Part shown: in pieces, positions 10,872-19,969 of the stretch
How positions within the stretch are numbered: the stretch's first letter is position 1
How the letters are laid out: each line of letters opens with the position of its first letter
Assembly (NCBI GenBank): GCA_003389325.1
Contig: QQVE01000030.1
Location: 215,613 to 279,612 of the forward strand
DNA: 64,000 nucleotides
Reading direction: 5' to 3'
Source: Planctomycetota bacterium
GTDB lineage: Bacteria; Planctomycetota; Planctomycetia; Pirellulales; PALSA-1355
Made by a program: the position numbers and the translations under genes
Notes under the pieces: generated by a model
The model's input: the letters and a program-made list of their open reading frames with translations, nothing else
The model's database searches: none
What the model was told of the DNA's origin: nothing

Positions 10872-11885
10872 GTGATCGAGTCGATTTTGGGCCGCTTGGC
10901 GGCCGGCGAGAACCTGAGCGTCGATGAGATGGCCGCCACGATCGACTCGGTCGTCGCCGGGGAGTGCAGCGAGGGCGAAATGGGCGTGCTGCTGACCGCC
11001 CTGCGGGCCAAAGGGGAAACCGCCGAGGAGGTCGCCGGAGCCACGCTCGCACTGCGGCGTCACATGACGCCATTGCGCACAACTCGCACCGGATTGGTTG
11101 ACACCTGCGGAACCGGGGGCGATGCGTCGGGCACGTTCAATATCAGCACGGCTGCGGCGCTCGTGGCGGCGGCGGCCGGGGTGCCGGTCGCCAAGCACGG
11201 CAATCGTGCCGTGACCAGCAAGACCGGCTCGGCCGACGCTCTTGAAGCCCTGGGCGTCAACGTCGGCGCTAGCGTGGCCCAGGTCGAAAGGTGCCTCGAC
11301 GAATTGGGGATTTGCTTCTGCTTTGCCCCGCTTATGCATCCGTCGATGAAACGCGTCGCGGAAGTGCGCAAAAAGCTGGCCGTGCCAACAATTTTCAACC
11401 TGCTTGGGCCCCTGGCCAATCCGGCGCGTGCGCAATTTCAGGTGATCGGCGTAGGCCGTAGTGAGTTGCGGCCGCTGATGGCCGAAGCGCTGCGGCTGCT
11501 GGACACGAAGCGTGCCGTGGTTGTCCACGGTGAAGATGGGCTCGACGAAGTTACACTTTTCGGGCCCACGAGGGTTACCGAGGTCGAGCCCGGGGGGACG
11601 CGTCAACTGACCTGGACGCCGTCGGATTTCGGGCTCGCCCCTGCACGACTCGAGACTCTGCGCGTCGAAAGTCCCCAGGAGAGTGCCAAAGTGATCGGAG
11701 ACGTCCTGGCCGGCAAGGCCGGACCGGCGCGGGATATCGTCGTGCTCAACGCCGCGGCGGCGTTATGGGTGGCTGGAAGAGCCGAGACGCCCCGGGCGTG
11801 TGCTGAAAAGGTGTCCGAAGCCATCGACAGCGGAGCCGCTCGCGAACTGCTGCTACGGCTGGGGGAACTGAGCAATCGCACGTAA
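10872..11885 (+). CDS. trpD: Anthranilate phosphoribosyltransferase
   Basis: A 337-residue protein of normal TrpD length, which transfers phosphoribose from PRPP to anthranilate in tryptophan synthesis. The N-terminal helical domain is followed by the PRPP-binding CGTGGD (residues 79-84, followed by ASGTFNIST) and the KHGNRAVTSKTGSADALEALG region. The GTG start at 10872 has AAAGG a short distance upstream. It stands alone rather than in a trp operon; the neighbours are a divergent nucleoside hydrolase and a small basic ORF. Confidence 0.95.
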   Translation: MIESILGRLAAGENLSVDEMAATIDSVVAGECSEGEMGVLLTALRAKGETAEEVAGATLALRRHMTPLRTTRTGLVDTCGTGGDASGTFNISTAAALVAAAAGVPVAKHGNRAVTSKTGSADALEALGVNVGASVAQVERCLDELGICFCFAPLMHPSMKRVAEVRKKLAVPTIFNLLGPLANPARAQFQVIGVGRSELRPLMAEALRLLDTKRAVVVHGEDGLDEVTLFGPTRVTEVEPGGTRQLTWTPSDFGLAPARLETLRVESPQESAKVIGDVLAGKAGPARDIVVLNAAAALWVAGRAETPRACAEKVSEAIDSGAARELLLRLGELSNRT

Positions 11886-11950
11886 CGCGGGATGGCAAAC
11901 AAGCCCGCGGCGCCTATAATGAGGGGCTTACCCCAATTTGGAGAGGACTG

Positions 11951-12049
11951 ATGGCCAAGCCACATCGCAAGCTGAAAAAAGCCAATCACGGGAAGCGTCC
12001 CGCGAACAGCAAGGCGCGGCGACTGAAGCGCAAAGACATTCGCACGTGA
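11951..12049 (+). CDS. Very small basic protein (32 aa), unknown function
   Basis: An ATG at 11951, preceded by GAGAGGA, opens a 32-codon frame ending in TGA. The product is extremely basic (about half Lys/Arg/His), beginning MAKPHRKLKKANHGKRP and ending KRKDIRT, and has no hydrophobic segment. The good ribosome-binding site and clean start support a real gene. Such composition fits an RNA- or ribosome-associated peptide, but this is inference. It lies 65 bases after trpD on the same strand, so it could be co-transcribed. Confidence 0.6.
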   Translation: MAKPHRKLKKANHGKRPANSKARRLKRKDIRT

Positions 12050-12287
12050 TGTCGTGGGTCGCATTCCAGCCGTGCCGCGGATGAGGCGGTGCGCCGCCGA
12101 CTCCCGCGCCTGCGCGGAGCTGGTCCGCCAGGGACCTCCACAAGTGCCTGCGCACTCGCAGTTTTCGGACTTGCTGTGCTGCGGGAAGCATGCCACCCGA
12201 AGTTGCCCGTGCGTGGCCCAGGGGCTAAAATTGGCGGCCTGATTCCGACTCGTCGACGTGGAACATGCGTGCCTAGGGAGTTGCCGC

Positions 12288-12794
12288 GTGACCAAAGAGC
12301 TGCTTTTGGAATTGTCTGAGATCGATTTTGGCCATGTCGTCGCCGACCTGGACGAAATCCGCCGCTACAACCCCCAGCGGTACGAGATGGAGCAGCTCAC
12401 GGCCATCGTCTTCGACGACTATGATCGCAAAATTTGCGCTGGGTATAAAGACATCACCGACGACGAGTTTTGGGTGCGGGGGCACATGCCTGGGATGCCG
12501 CTGATGCCGGGCGTGCTGATTTGCGAGTCCGCCGCTCAAATGTGCAGCTACTTCGCCCACAAGCATCGGCTGCTGGGGGACTGTAAAGTCGTCGGCTTTG
12601 GCGGACTGGAAGACGTGCACTTTCGCGATCCGGTACGCGTCGGCGATCGGCTGGTGATCGTCTGCAAGATGGTCAGGGTTCGTCTCGGGGCGATCATCGT
12701 CTGCCAGTTCCAGGCTTTCGTTCGCGGATCGCTGGTGGCCGATGGCAAGATCAAGGGGATTCCGCTACCGGTCGATGCTCTGACGGGCGAGTAG
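12288..12794 (+). CDS. FabZ-like 3-hydroxyacyl-ACP dehydratase (hotdog fold)
   Basis: A 168-residue protein with the FabA/FabZ active-site segment GHMPGMPLMPGVLICE: His66 and Glu80 stand at the spacing of the FabZ catalytic pair. The family dehydrates 3-hydroxyacyl-ACP in fatty acid synthesis. It is longer than a typical FabZ by about 20 residues because of an N-terminal extension rich in acidic and aromatic residues. I chose the GTG at 12288 with AGGGAG upstream; a GTG at 12258 would add ten residues. It sits far from the main fab cluster at 55-62 kb, so it could serve another acyl-ACP pathway, such as a lipid A or special lipid route (inference). Confidence 0.82.
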   Translation: MTKELLLELSEIDFGHVVADLDEIRRYNPQRYEMEQLTAIVFDDYDRKICAGYKDITDDEFWVRGHMPGMPLMPGVLICESAAQMCSYFAHKHRLLGDCKVVGFGGLEDVHFRDPVRVGDRLVIVCKMVRVRLGAIIVCQFQAFVRGSLVADGKIKGIPLPVDALTGE

Positions 12795-12834
12795 CCGCGG
12801 CCACCGAAGCAGATGATTTCGCCGGGGTGGGGAA

Positions 12835-13650
12835 ATGCTGCCGCTCAAAGACCACAACCCGATCTTCTCCACGCCGTTTGTCACCTATGCCCTGGTGGCG
12901 ATCAATACGGCGATCATGCTCTACGTCAGCTCGCTCGGGTCGATCGAGCAGCAAACGTTCGACATCGAACACGGATTCATTCCGGCCCGCGTGGCCCAAC
13001 TCTCGAATCCGCAGCAAAAAGTCGAAGTGCCCATCTACCAGGAGGTGGCGCTGCAGGGTGGGCGGGTTGCTCTAAAACCCGTCAAGAAAATCGAACTCAA
13101 GCCGGCGGCCGGGGCGGTGCTTGCCTCGCTGCTGTCGAGCATGTTCATTCACGGGGGGTGGATGCACCTGGCCGGCAATATGTGGTTTCTGTGGATCTTC
13201 GGCAACAACATCGAGGATCGTCTGGGGCACGCCCTCTATGCGTTGTTCTACGTGGTTGGCGGCTTGCTGGCCACGGCCTGTCACTGGGCGTACGATCCGG
13301 CGAGCATGGTGCCCGTCATAGGCGCCAGCGGCGCCGTTTCGACCATTCTTGGTGCCTATGCCGTGACCTATCCGAAGGCGACGGTCAGCACGCTGATCTT
13401 CTTCGGCTTCATAACAATCGTGGAGATTCCGGCGCTCGTCTGGCTGGCTGTGTGGCTGGGAGGGCAACTCGTTGACGCATTCTTCCAAAAAGACTTGGGC
13501 GTCGCGGTGTGGGCACACATCGGCGGCTTTGCGGCCGGGGCGTTCTTGATGCCCATCCTGTCGTTCGGAGCGCCCCCGCCGGGAAGTTCCTGGCAAGAGG
13601 AGCTCAAGAAGCACTTCTCGTTCGACTTCGACCAGACCGACGAGGCCTGA
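12835..13650 (+). CDS. Rhomboid family intramembrane serine protease
   Basis: A 271-residue polytopic membrane protein. The catalytic serine lies in GASGAVS (Ser165) and the partner histidine in AHIGGF (His228); the HGGWMHLAGNMWFLWIFGNNIED segment is the conserved loop-1/TM2 block of rhomboids. The loop between TM1 and TM2 (residues about 36-90) is long and charged, as in many bacterial PA-clade members. These enzymes cut membrane proteins within or near transmembrane helices. The gene ends six bases before trmB, so the two are probably co-transcribed. Confidence 0.92.
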   Translation: MLPLKDHNPIFSTPFVTYALVAINTAIMLYVSSLGSIEQQTFDIEHGFIPARVAQLSNPQQKVEVPIYQEVALQGGRVALKPVKKIELKPAAGAVLASLLSSMFIHGGWMHLAGNMWFLWIFGNNIEDRLGHALYALFYVVGGLLATACHWAYDPASMVPVIGASGAVSTILGAYAVTYPKATVSTLIFFGFITIVEIPALVWLAVWLGGQLVDAFFQKDLGVAVWAHIGGFAAGAFLMPILSFGAPPPGSSWQEELKKHFSFDFDQTDEA

Positions 13651-13656
13651 GCGACC

Positions 13657-14319
13657 ATGGGCCGCCGAGCACTGCGCCGCATCGATCCAGCGCTCGACCT
13701 ATCGCGGCACCTGGTGGCGCTGGAGGCCGTTTCCCAACCGCTCGACCCCGAGGCGATGTTCGCTCGGCTAGCTCCGCTCGAGATCGAGGTCGGCAGCGGC
13801 AAGGGGCTATTTCTGGCTGCCGCTGCGTCGGCCGATCCGGACGCCGATTTTCTGGGTATCGAGATCTTGGGCAAGTACGCTCGCTACGTCGCTGCTCGGT
13901 TGGCCAATCGCGAGTTGCCCAATGCCCGCATCATCCACGGCGACGCCCAGCACCTGTTCGCCTCGTGGCTGAAAGATGCGTCCGTGCAGGCAGTGCACGT
14001 CTACTTTCCCGATCCCTGGTGGAAGGCCCGCCACAAGAAGCGCCGCGTGATGAACGAGGCCTTTGTCGGCAACGTCGAACGGGTGCTCGTACCCGGCGGA
14101 CGGCTGCACTTCTGGACCGACGTGGAGGAGTACTTCCATACCGCCTTGGAGACGATCGGCGGCAACACAGCTCTGACCGGACCGCACCCGGTGGAAGAAA
14201 AACCGGCCGACCACGATCTCGATTATCGTACGCACTTCGAGCGGCGCATGCGGTTGGCCGGCGAAGCCGTTTATCGGGCAGAGTTTGAGAAACCACGGCC
14301 AGCAAGACCGGGCGGGTAG
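13657..14319 (+). CDS. trmB: tRNA (guanine-N7-)-methyltransferase
   Basis: A 220-residue class I SAM-dependent methyltransferase that makes m7G46 in tRNA. The SAM-binding motif is IEVGSGKG (near residue 43), and the TrmB-specific substrate motif FPDPWWKARHKKRR follows near residue 111. The ATG start follows the rhomboid stop by six bases. The length is normal and both hallmark motifs are intact. Confidence 0.95.
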   Translation: MGRRALRRIDPALDLSRHLVALEAVSQPLDPEAMFARLAPLEIEVGSGKGLFLAAAASADPDADFLGIEILGKYARYVAARLANRELPNARIIHGDAQHLFASWLKDASVQAVHVYFPDPWWKARHKKRRVMNEAFVGNVERVLVPGGRLHFWTDVEEYFHTALETIGGNTALTGPHPVEEKPADHDLDYRTHFERRMRLAGEAVYRAEFEKPRPARPGG

Positions 14320-14343
14320 GCGATCCGAGCGCCCCAATAAGCA

Positions 14344-15957
14344 CTAAGCGTCTTCGCCGGGGCGTACGGGCGGGTCGCCGGCGCCGATGGCCACGGGGCT
14401 CTCGTAGGTGCGGGCCTTGCTGCCGTTCTGGTCGTTCGCTAGCGCGATCTTGTAGAGTTGCTGACCGGCCGTGGAAGGATACTCGCCGGTGATGCACGCC
14501 TGACAGAGCTGGTCTGCGTCGAAGCCGATCGCGCGGGCGATGGATTCGACGGGAAGATACCGGAGCGAATCCGCGCCCAGCGCCCGGGCCATTTCGACCT
14601 GGGCCTCGTCGGTCAACGGTCCGCCGTGCAGAAACTGCGGCGCGAACAACTCGCTAATTGTCGACATGTCGATTCCGTAAAAGCACGGCGCCACGATCGG
14701 CGGGCAGGCCACTCGCACATGAATCTCCCGGGCCTTGCCGAGCTTGCGAATCCGCTTCAGCAGCACCTTCATCGTCGTCGATCGAACGATCGAGTCTTCG
14801 ACCAGCAGCACGCGTTTGCCCTCGAGCACCTCGCCCAATGGAGTGTACTTCGTTTCGGCCTTACGCATGCGATTGCCGCTGCCCTCGATGAAGGTGCGAC
14901 CCGTATACCGATTGCGGATCAGCCCCTCGAACGATGGGATTCCAAGCTTAAAGGCCATCGCGTCGGCTGCGGCTTTGCTCGTATCGGGCACGGGCACGAC
15001 GATTGTGTCGTCGTCGATCGGGACGGTTTCCAACCGCGCGAGCTCGTGCCCCAGCGCCGTGCGCGAAAGATACACGCTGCGGCCGTCCATCGTGCTGGCC
15101 ACGTTGGCAAAGTAGATCCACTCGAAGAAGCAATGGGCCCGGCGCGTGCTGCGGGCGAACGTTTGAATCTCCAATTCGCCGTCGGTAATTGTGATGGCCT
15201 GACCGGGGAGCAGCGACTTGATGTTCTCCGGGGCGAATCCCAAGTTCACCAGAGCCACGCTCTCGCTGGCGGCAGCAAACAGCGGCCCGTCGATCGCGTA
15301 GCACAGCGGTCGCAGTCCCAAGGGATCGCGGGCCACGAGCATGTCGCCCAGGGCATTGAGCAGCACCAGGCAGTAGGCCCCGTCGAACCGGCCGCTGATC
15401 GAGCGCATGATGTCGATCAGGCTGGGCCGGTTGTTTTCCGACAGCTCCCGGCCGATCTCATGCATGATAATTTCGGTATCGGTATCGCGGGCCAGGTAGT
15501 TGTCGGTGTCGGCCAGCAGGTTCTGACGCAGTTGCTGATAGTTGGCCAACTGGCCGTTGAACGCGAAGCTAAACCACTTGTGCTTCTGCACGTGGTGCCG
15601 TTCAAAGGGCTGGGCGTAGCTGCGGTCCTCGGCGCCGCAGGTGGCATAGCGCACCTGGCCGATGGCCGCCCGTCCGGCGTACTTGCGCATCAGGCTTTCG
15701 TATTTGCCCCGATGGCTTAGCCTGAACACTTCGCCCACACCGCCCAGCTCTTTGTAGGTATCGAGCAGTTGGTTGCGGCGTGGATTGTAGGAGGTCAATC
15801 CGGCCGAGAGCTGGCCGCGATTCTGAATATCGAGCAGCATCCGCGGGATAAATCGCGCGGTCGCATCCGGGCTTTGATCGCCCAGGAGCGCACTCTTGCC
15901 TCGGCCCGGCAAGTAGTAGACCGCGGCCACACCGCATTCGTGAAATAGCTCGCTCAT
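14344..15957 (-). CDS. purF: Amidophosphoribosyltransferase (glutamine PRPP amidotransferase)
   Basis: A 537-residue enzyme for the first step of purine synthesis. Cys8 after MSELFHE is the expected N-terminal nucleophile of the class II glutaminase domain once a seven-residue propeptide is removed. The PRPP-binding motif is [14 protein letters not shown] in the C-terminal phosphoribosyltransferase domain. Cysteines at HCFFEW, CPPI, and [11 protein letters not shown] correspond to the iron-sulfur ligands of the Bacillus-type enzyme, so a 4Fe-4S cluster is likely. Convergent with trmB and divergent from proB. Confidence 0.95.
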   Translation of the reverse strand: MSELFHECGVAAVYYLPGRGKSALLGDQSPDATARFIPRMLLDIQNRGQLSAGLTSYNPRRNQLLDTYKELGGVGEVFRLSHRGKYESLMRKYAGRAAIGQVRYATCGAEDRSYAQPFERHHVQKHKWFSFAFNGQLANYQQLRQNLLADTDNYLARDTDTEIIMHEIGRELSENNRPSLIDIMRSISGRFDGAYCLVLLNALGDMLVARDPLGLRPLCYAIDGPLFAAASESVALVNLGFAPENIKSLLPGQAITITDGELEIQTFARSTRRAHCFFEWIYFANVASTMDGRSVYLSRTALGHELARLETVPIDDDTIVVPVPDTSKAAADAMAFKLGIPSFEGLIRNRYTGRTFIEGSGNRMRKAETKYTPLGEVLEGKRVLLVEDSIVRSTTMKVLLKRIRKLGKAREIHVRVACPPIVAPCFYGIDMSTISELFAPQFLHGGPLTDEAQVEMARALGADSLRYLPVESIARAIGFDADQLCQACITGEYPSTAGQQLYKIALANDQNGSKARTYESPVAIGAGDPPVRPGEDA

Positions 15958-16322
15958 GAAGAAAGGGCAACAGTCGTCGACTGCCGCGCCTGCTCGTCAA
16001 TTTCCTTGCGATGCACGCCCCGACGCCGCTGCCGAGCAGGAGACCCATCGAGTGACCGCCACCACTCACTGCCCGACAACGCCATTGTAGAGGCCGACCG
16101 CGCGTTTCACAACCAAGCCGTTTTCCGCGGTTCGAGCGTCGTTGCCGCAAGTGCACGCGGCACGTTCGTTTTCCGTGCCTTTCGGAAAACCTCGAACCTG
16201 CTCTGGCCCTCGCGGGGTCTCTCCGGTAGCGGCGGCCGGCGGTATGGCCTTTTGCGCTTCCGGCGAGCCGCTATGATGCAGGATTGGAAAAAGTGCCGAC
16301 ACTTGCGCAACTGCCTCTCGCC
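15958..16322. other. 365-base divergent gap between purF and proB
   Basis: The region must hold promoters for purF (minus) and proB (plus). I see no gene with protein-like composition, no clear -35/-10 pair, and no riboswitch-like or strong hairpin structure. A TTG at 16284 is in frame with proB and would extend it by 13 residues. Confidence 0.4.
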
Positions 16323-17471
16323 ATGACCGATCTGGTTCGCCAAGAAGTCGCCACGGCGGCGCACACCATTGTCGTGAAGGTCGGCACGCGCGTGCTGACC
16401 GGCGCCGATGGGCTGTTGAATCGCCAGCGCGTCGAAACGCTTGCCGAAGAGCTGCACGCGTTGATGGAAACCGGACGGAAGGTCGTGCTAGTCACTTCCG
16501 GAGCCGTGGGGGCCGGCATGGGGCAGCTCAAGCTCACCAAGCGGCCCGCCAATCTGGCCCAGCTGCAGGCGGTCGCCGCGGTGGGCCAAAGCCACCTGGT
16601 GGAAGCTTACGACCGGGGGCTGCGCCCCCACGGGCGGCACGCTGCCCAATTGCTGCTCACGGCGCACGACCTCGACGACCGCACCGCTTATCTTAATGTC
16701 CGCAACACGATTCGGGCCCTGTTCGAATTCGGCGCTCTGCCGATTATCAACGAGAACGACACGGTCAGCGTCGACGAGTTGCAGACGACCTTTGGCGACA
16801 ACGACCGCCTGGCGGCCATGGTCACGAATCTGATTCGAGCTCCGCTCCTGGTCCTGCTTTCAGACGTCGACGGACTGTACGACGGCGATCCGGCCGATCG
16901 CGGATCGAAGCTGATTTCCACCGTCAAACGTCTGGACGAGTCGGTCATCAAGCTGGCGCGGGCCCCGATAGCGGGCGTCAGCAAAGGAGGCATGGCCAGC
17001 AAGCTCGAGGCGGCGCGGATCGCCACGACCGCCGGCGAGAACGTGATCATCGCCAACGGCCGCACACCGGGGGTGTTGGCCCAGATTGCCGCCGGCGACG
17101 TGGTCGGCACGCTCTTTCTGGCGCAGGGGCAGGCCCTGCGATCCTTCAAGCGATGGATCGGGTTTACGGCCCGGCCGCGGGGCGTATTGCTGCTCGACGA
17201 TGGGGCGCGCGAGGCGGTGGAGAAAAAGGGCAAGAGTTTGTTGGCCGCCGGAATCGTCGATGCCACGGGCGCGTTCAAGCAGGGCGACATCGTGTCTCTG
17301 GCCGACGCGGCCGGCTGTGAGTTTGCCCGGGGCCTGACGAACTATCCGCTCGACGACGTGCTGCGGATCAAGGGGCTCAAGACCGATGCCATCGCCGGCG
17401 TGCTGGGGCGTTGCCCCTACCACGAAGTGATCCACCGCGACAACATGGCCCTGACCCGCGAAGCGCTGTAG
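16323..17471 (+). CDS. proB: Glutamate 5-kinase with PUA domain
   Basis: A 382-residue enzyme that phosphorylates glutamate in proline synthesis. The N-terminal amino-acid-kinase domain opens with TIVVKVGTRVLT and contains VLVTSGAVGAGMG, INENDTVS, FGDNDRLAAMV, DVDGLYDGDP and SKGGMASKLEAA. The C-terminal part (after about residue 280; RGVLLLDDGAREAV) is the PUA domain usual in ProB. The ATG at 16323 immediately precedes the conserved domain but has a poor ribosome-binding site; the upstream TTG at 16284 is an alternative. The gene stands without proA. Confidence 0.93.
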   Translation: MTDLVRQEVATAAHTIVVKVGTRVLTGADGLLNRQRVETLAEELHALMETGRKVVLVTSGAVGAGMGQLKLTKRPANLAQLQAVAAVGQSHLVEAYDRGLRPHGRHAAQLLLTAHDLDDRTAYLNVRNTIRALFEFGALPIINENDTVSVDELQTTFGDNDRLAAMVTNLIRAPLLVLLSDVDGLYDGDPADRGSKLISTVKRLDESVIKLARAPIAGVSKGGMASKLEAARIATTAGENVIIANGRTPGVLAQIAAGDVVGTLFLAQGQALRSFKRWIGFTARPRGVLLLDDGAREAVEKKGKSLLAAGIVDATGAFKQGDIVSLADAAGCEFARGLTNYPLDDVLRIKGLKTDAIAGVLGRCPYHEVIHRDNMALTREAL

Positions 17472-17483
17472 GGTGCACATTCA

Positions 17484-17544
17484 GCCAGGCACATGCATGT
17501 GCCGTGATTGTTGCTGCCAAGCGCGGCACATGAATGTGCCGGCT
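17484..17544. repeat. Paired palindromes in the proB/ceramidase convergent gap
   Basis: Two near-identical 16-base palindromes, GGCACATGCATGTGCC (17488-17503, perfect) and GGCACATGAATGTGCC (17525-17540), lie 21 bases apart. With their flanks (AGCC on the left, GGCT on the right) the whole block is also one large imperfect inverted repeat. It fills most of the 80-base space between two convergent genes. It could act as a bidirectional terminator structure or be a dispersed REP-like repeat. Neither side has a T-tract. Confidence 0.7.
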
Positions 17545-17551
17545 AAGGGCA

Positions 17552-18964
17552 CTACTTGGCTTCGGCCACGCGGCGCTTGAGCGCTTCCATCAGAATCGGC
17601 GCGATGCTGGGGCCGCAACTGTTTTCCTCGCCGTATTGGCTGTCGTCGCGGCCGTAAGCGAACGGTGGTTTGGCGTCCCATTGACGCTTGGGCACGATGT
17701 AGCCCAGCTCGTCGTTGGCCAGCCCAAACAGCAGGAAGTTGCCGCCGGGCAGGATCTCGACCACAGACGGTTCGACGGCTGCGTCGGGGAAATCGGCGCC
17801 GGGATCGACCGGGTCCTGCACGCGACCGTAGACCAATTCGGGGTAGATCTCGCCGGGGATGCCGGCGATGTGCACGGCGCCCAACCCCACGTAACCGACC
17901 TCGGTCACGCCGGCCGGCGTGTGCTTGGCGTCATCGGGCAGCTTGTACTTGCGGCCGAGTTCTTCGGGATTGCCGGTCCACAGCCGTCCCTCGCGATCCA
18001 GCACGCCCATTGCCTGGGCGGCTCGGTAGAGCGTGTTTTCCAGCGGCACCGTGATCGGCTTGGCCGAAACGCGAATCGGCACGAGTTTCACCGGCTTGGC
18101 CGCCTCGACCGCCTCAACGGCCAGCTTGGCCACGTCGCTGCCCAACCGTTCGGCGTATTCGAAGTTGCCGTCCTCCAACGGCGAGCCGTCGCTCTTGGTG
18201 TAGATTCCGCGCGGTGGCGCCATCAGCCCGCCGACGGCGCCCGAGACATAGAACACGGGGCAGCCGTACTTCTTCTCCAGGTCGCGGATCGTGTAGAAGG
18301 GAAAGTCCGCGGTGATTTGCTTGTTGCGGCTGGCCAACGCCTCCGGGTGGCACGTCCAGTTCACCAGCAAGCACGCCGGCTCCGTGGTGCCCGCCTTGTC
18401 GAAACGTACGATGCGGAGCACGTCGTCCTTCACGTACGGCTCGCGGCTGTCGCGCAGCAGCTTCTCGTCTGCGGCCGTGCCGTAACTTGCCGACACGGGT
18501 ACCCGGGCCGCGTCGGCTTGCTCGATCGCCTCGACACAACCGGCGACCAGGGACTCCATATACTTGGGATCGACGCCGCTCTTGAAGGGCGTGGGTCCCC
18601 AGATGCCGACCGTGTCGGGGCCCTCGTGATTGTGCGTGCTGGCCACCAGCACGTAGTCGAAGCCCTCGAGTCGTTTGCGGATTTGCTGCACCGTGGGGTA
18701 CTGCAGTCCCACTACGTCGACCGAGCAGAGAGCAACTTTCTTGTCCCCGTCCGCCAGCACGATCGCCCGGGCATACAGCGGGTCGTGCACGCCCTCGGCC
18801 CGGCGATTCTGCCCGTAGCCGGCGATATAGACGGCACTGCCCTCCACGTCCGGCGTGACGTCGTTCAGGCCGAATCCGGCGGAGAGCTCGGCGGCAGAGG
18901 TAGTCGCGGGAATTGCTGCGATGGAGGCGGCGATCAGGCAGATAGCGGCAAGCGGGCGGATCAT
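17552..18964 (-). CDS. Neutral/alkaline ceramidase-like exported hydrolase
   Basis: A 470-residue protein with a signal peptide (cleavage near TTSA-AEL, residues 22-25). It matches the N-terminal catalytic domain of neutral/alkaline non-lysosomal ceramidases: SAGFGLNDVTPD start, DPLYARAIVLADGDKKVALCSVDVVG, and the zinc-site segments STHNHEGPDTVGIWG and NWTCHPEAL. Ceramidases cleave the amide bond of ceramide, but planctomycete members are numerous and their substrates are not established. It lacks the long C-terminal domain of the classical enzyme. The gene is convergent with proB and carries no obvious operon partner. Confidence 0.83.
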   Translation of the reverse strand: MIRPLAAICLIAASIAAIPATTSAAELSAGFGLNDVTPDVEGSAVYIAGYGQNRRAEGVHDPLYARAIVLADGDKKVALCSVDVVGLQYPTVQQIRKRLEGFDYVLVASTHNHEGPDTVGIWGPTPFKSGVDPKYMESLVAGCVEAIEQADAARVPVSASYGTAADEKLLRDSREPYVKDDVLRIVRFDKAGTTEPACLLVNWTCHPEALASRNKQITADFPFYTIRDLEKKYGCPVFYVSGAVGGLMAPPRGIYTKSDGSPLEDGNFEYAERLGSDVAKLAVEAVEAAKPVKLVPIRVSAKPITVPLENTLYRAAQAMGVLDREGRLWTGNPEELGRKYKLPDDAKHTPAGVTEVGYVGLGAVHIAGIPGEIYPELVYGRVQDPVDPGADFPDAAVEPSVVEILPGGNFLLFGLANDELGYIVPKRQWDAKPPFAYGRDDSQYGEENSCGPSIAPILMEALKRRVAEAK

Positions 18965-19132
18965 GGGAGGGTCTCATAGGGAGTGTGGAAAAGGGCCAGT
19001 ATGTCTCGCCCTCGCTGGGAATCAAAGGCATCCGCGCACCGACGCTCCCCATTTGCAGGCCCTACTGGTACGCACTGCCACCATTGGGTAAATTTAAACA
19101 CCCATACTAACCATCGATGCGGAGAACATCCT

Positions 19133-19891
19133 GTGAACGACCACGTGCATCGAGCGACGCCCTATCAGCGTCGAACGGCGGTGATTCTATTCCTGGCGAC
19201 GGTCACGGCCCTAGGCGTCGTGGTTGGCGGGATCTTCCTGAAGGCTGCACTCGAGTTGCCGGCAGCCCAGGGGGCGAAGTGCGTGAACAACCTGAGTCAG
19301 ATCCAGATCGCGCTCTTGAGCTACCACGACGTCTACGGCAGCTTTCCGCCGGCCTACCTGGCCGATGCCGACGGCAAACCAATGCACAGTTGGCGGGTTC
19401 TGATTCTGCCGTACCTCGACGAGGGCAAACTCTTCGCGCAGTACGACTTCGACGAGCCGTGGAACGGCCCCCACAACCGCCAGCTCGCCGACAAGCTTTC
19501 GTTTCCCCACTTCAATTGCCCCTCATCCGACGCCGGTGCCGAGTACGCAAACTACCTGGGCGTCGTGGGACCGGAAGCAGGCTTTGTCGGAGACCAGCCG
19601 CGCGGGCTTCGAGACATCTACGACGGTCCACACAAGACCGTCGCGGTGGTCGAAGTGGCGGACTCGGACGTCCACTGGATGGAACCCCGGGACTTGACGC
19701 TCGAACAGGCCGCCCGCGGCATCAACGTCGCCGGCGGGATATCCGCCGATCACCCCTCAGGCGCCAACGCCGCCTACTGGGACGCTCACATTGATCGATT
19801 GCCCGAGGACAAGGATTTGCTGCGCGCCGTGCTCACGGCCCGCGGCGGGGACGACTTTGAGTATCCGTACGACGGCTTTGGCGACGAGTGA
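19133..19891 (+). CDS. DUF1559 family membrane-anchored protein, copy 1
   Basis: A 252-residue protein: a short N-terminal basic stretch, one transmembrane segment (about residues 17-42), then a DUF1559-type outer domain (CVNNLSQIQIALLSYHDVYGSFPPAY, HSWRVLILPYLDE). DUF1559 proteins normally begin with a type IV prepilin-like leader (GFTLVELL); this one has none. The terminal H-x9-DG region is degraded (WDAHIDR). The GTG at 19133 has GGAGAA upstream. An AT-rich stretch at 19084-19110 (TTGGGT, TACTAA, 15-base spacing, with TGGGT/ACCCA inverted) may be its promoter. It is the first of three tandem paralogues. Confidence 0.82.
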   Translation: MNDHVHRATPYQRRTAVILFLATVTALGVVVGGIFLKAALELPAAQGAKCVNNLSQIQIALLSYHDVYGSFPPAYLADADGKPMHSWRVLILPYLDEGKLFAQYDFDEPWNGPHNRQLADKLSFPHFNCPSSDAGAEYANYLGVVGPEAGFVGDQPRGLRDIYDGPHKTVAVVEVADSDVHWMEPRDLTLEQAARGINVAGGISADHPSGANAAYWDAHIDRLPEDKDLLRAVLTARGGDDFEYPYDGFGDE

Positions 19892-19969
19892 CCCAGCCTT
19901 CCGGGGGACGATTTCTGGTAGGATGGTGGGCGACCTTTCGCAGCGCCCTTGTTACGGCGGAGCACTCTC

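Noticed and set aside
17534..18979. A 481-codon open frame antisense to the ceramidase-like gene
   Set aside because: Long antisense frames are common in GC-rich DNA. The antisense product shows no domain, signal or ribosome-binding site, and the sense frame has clear family motifs.
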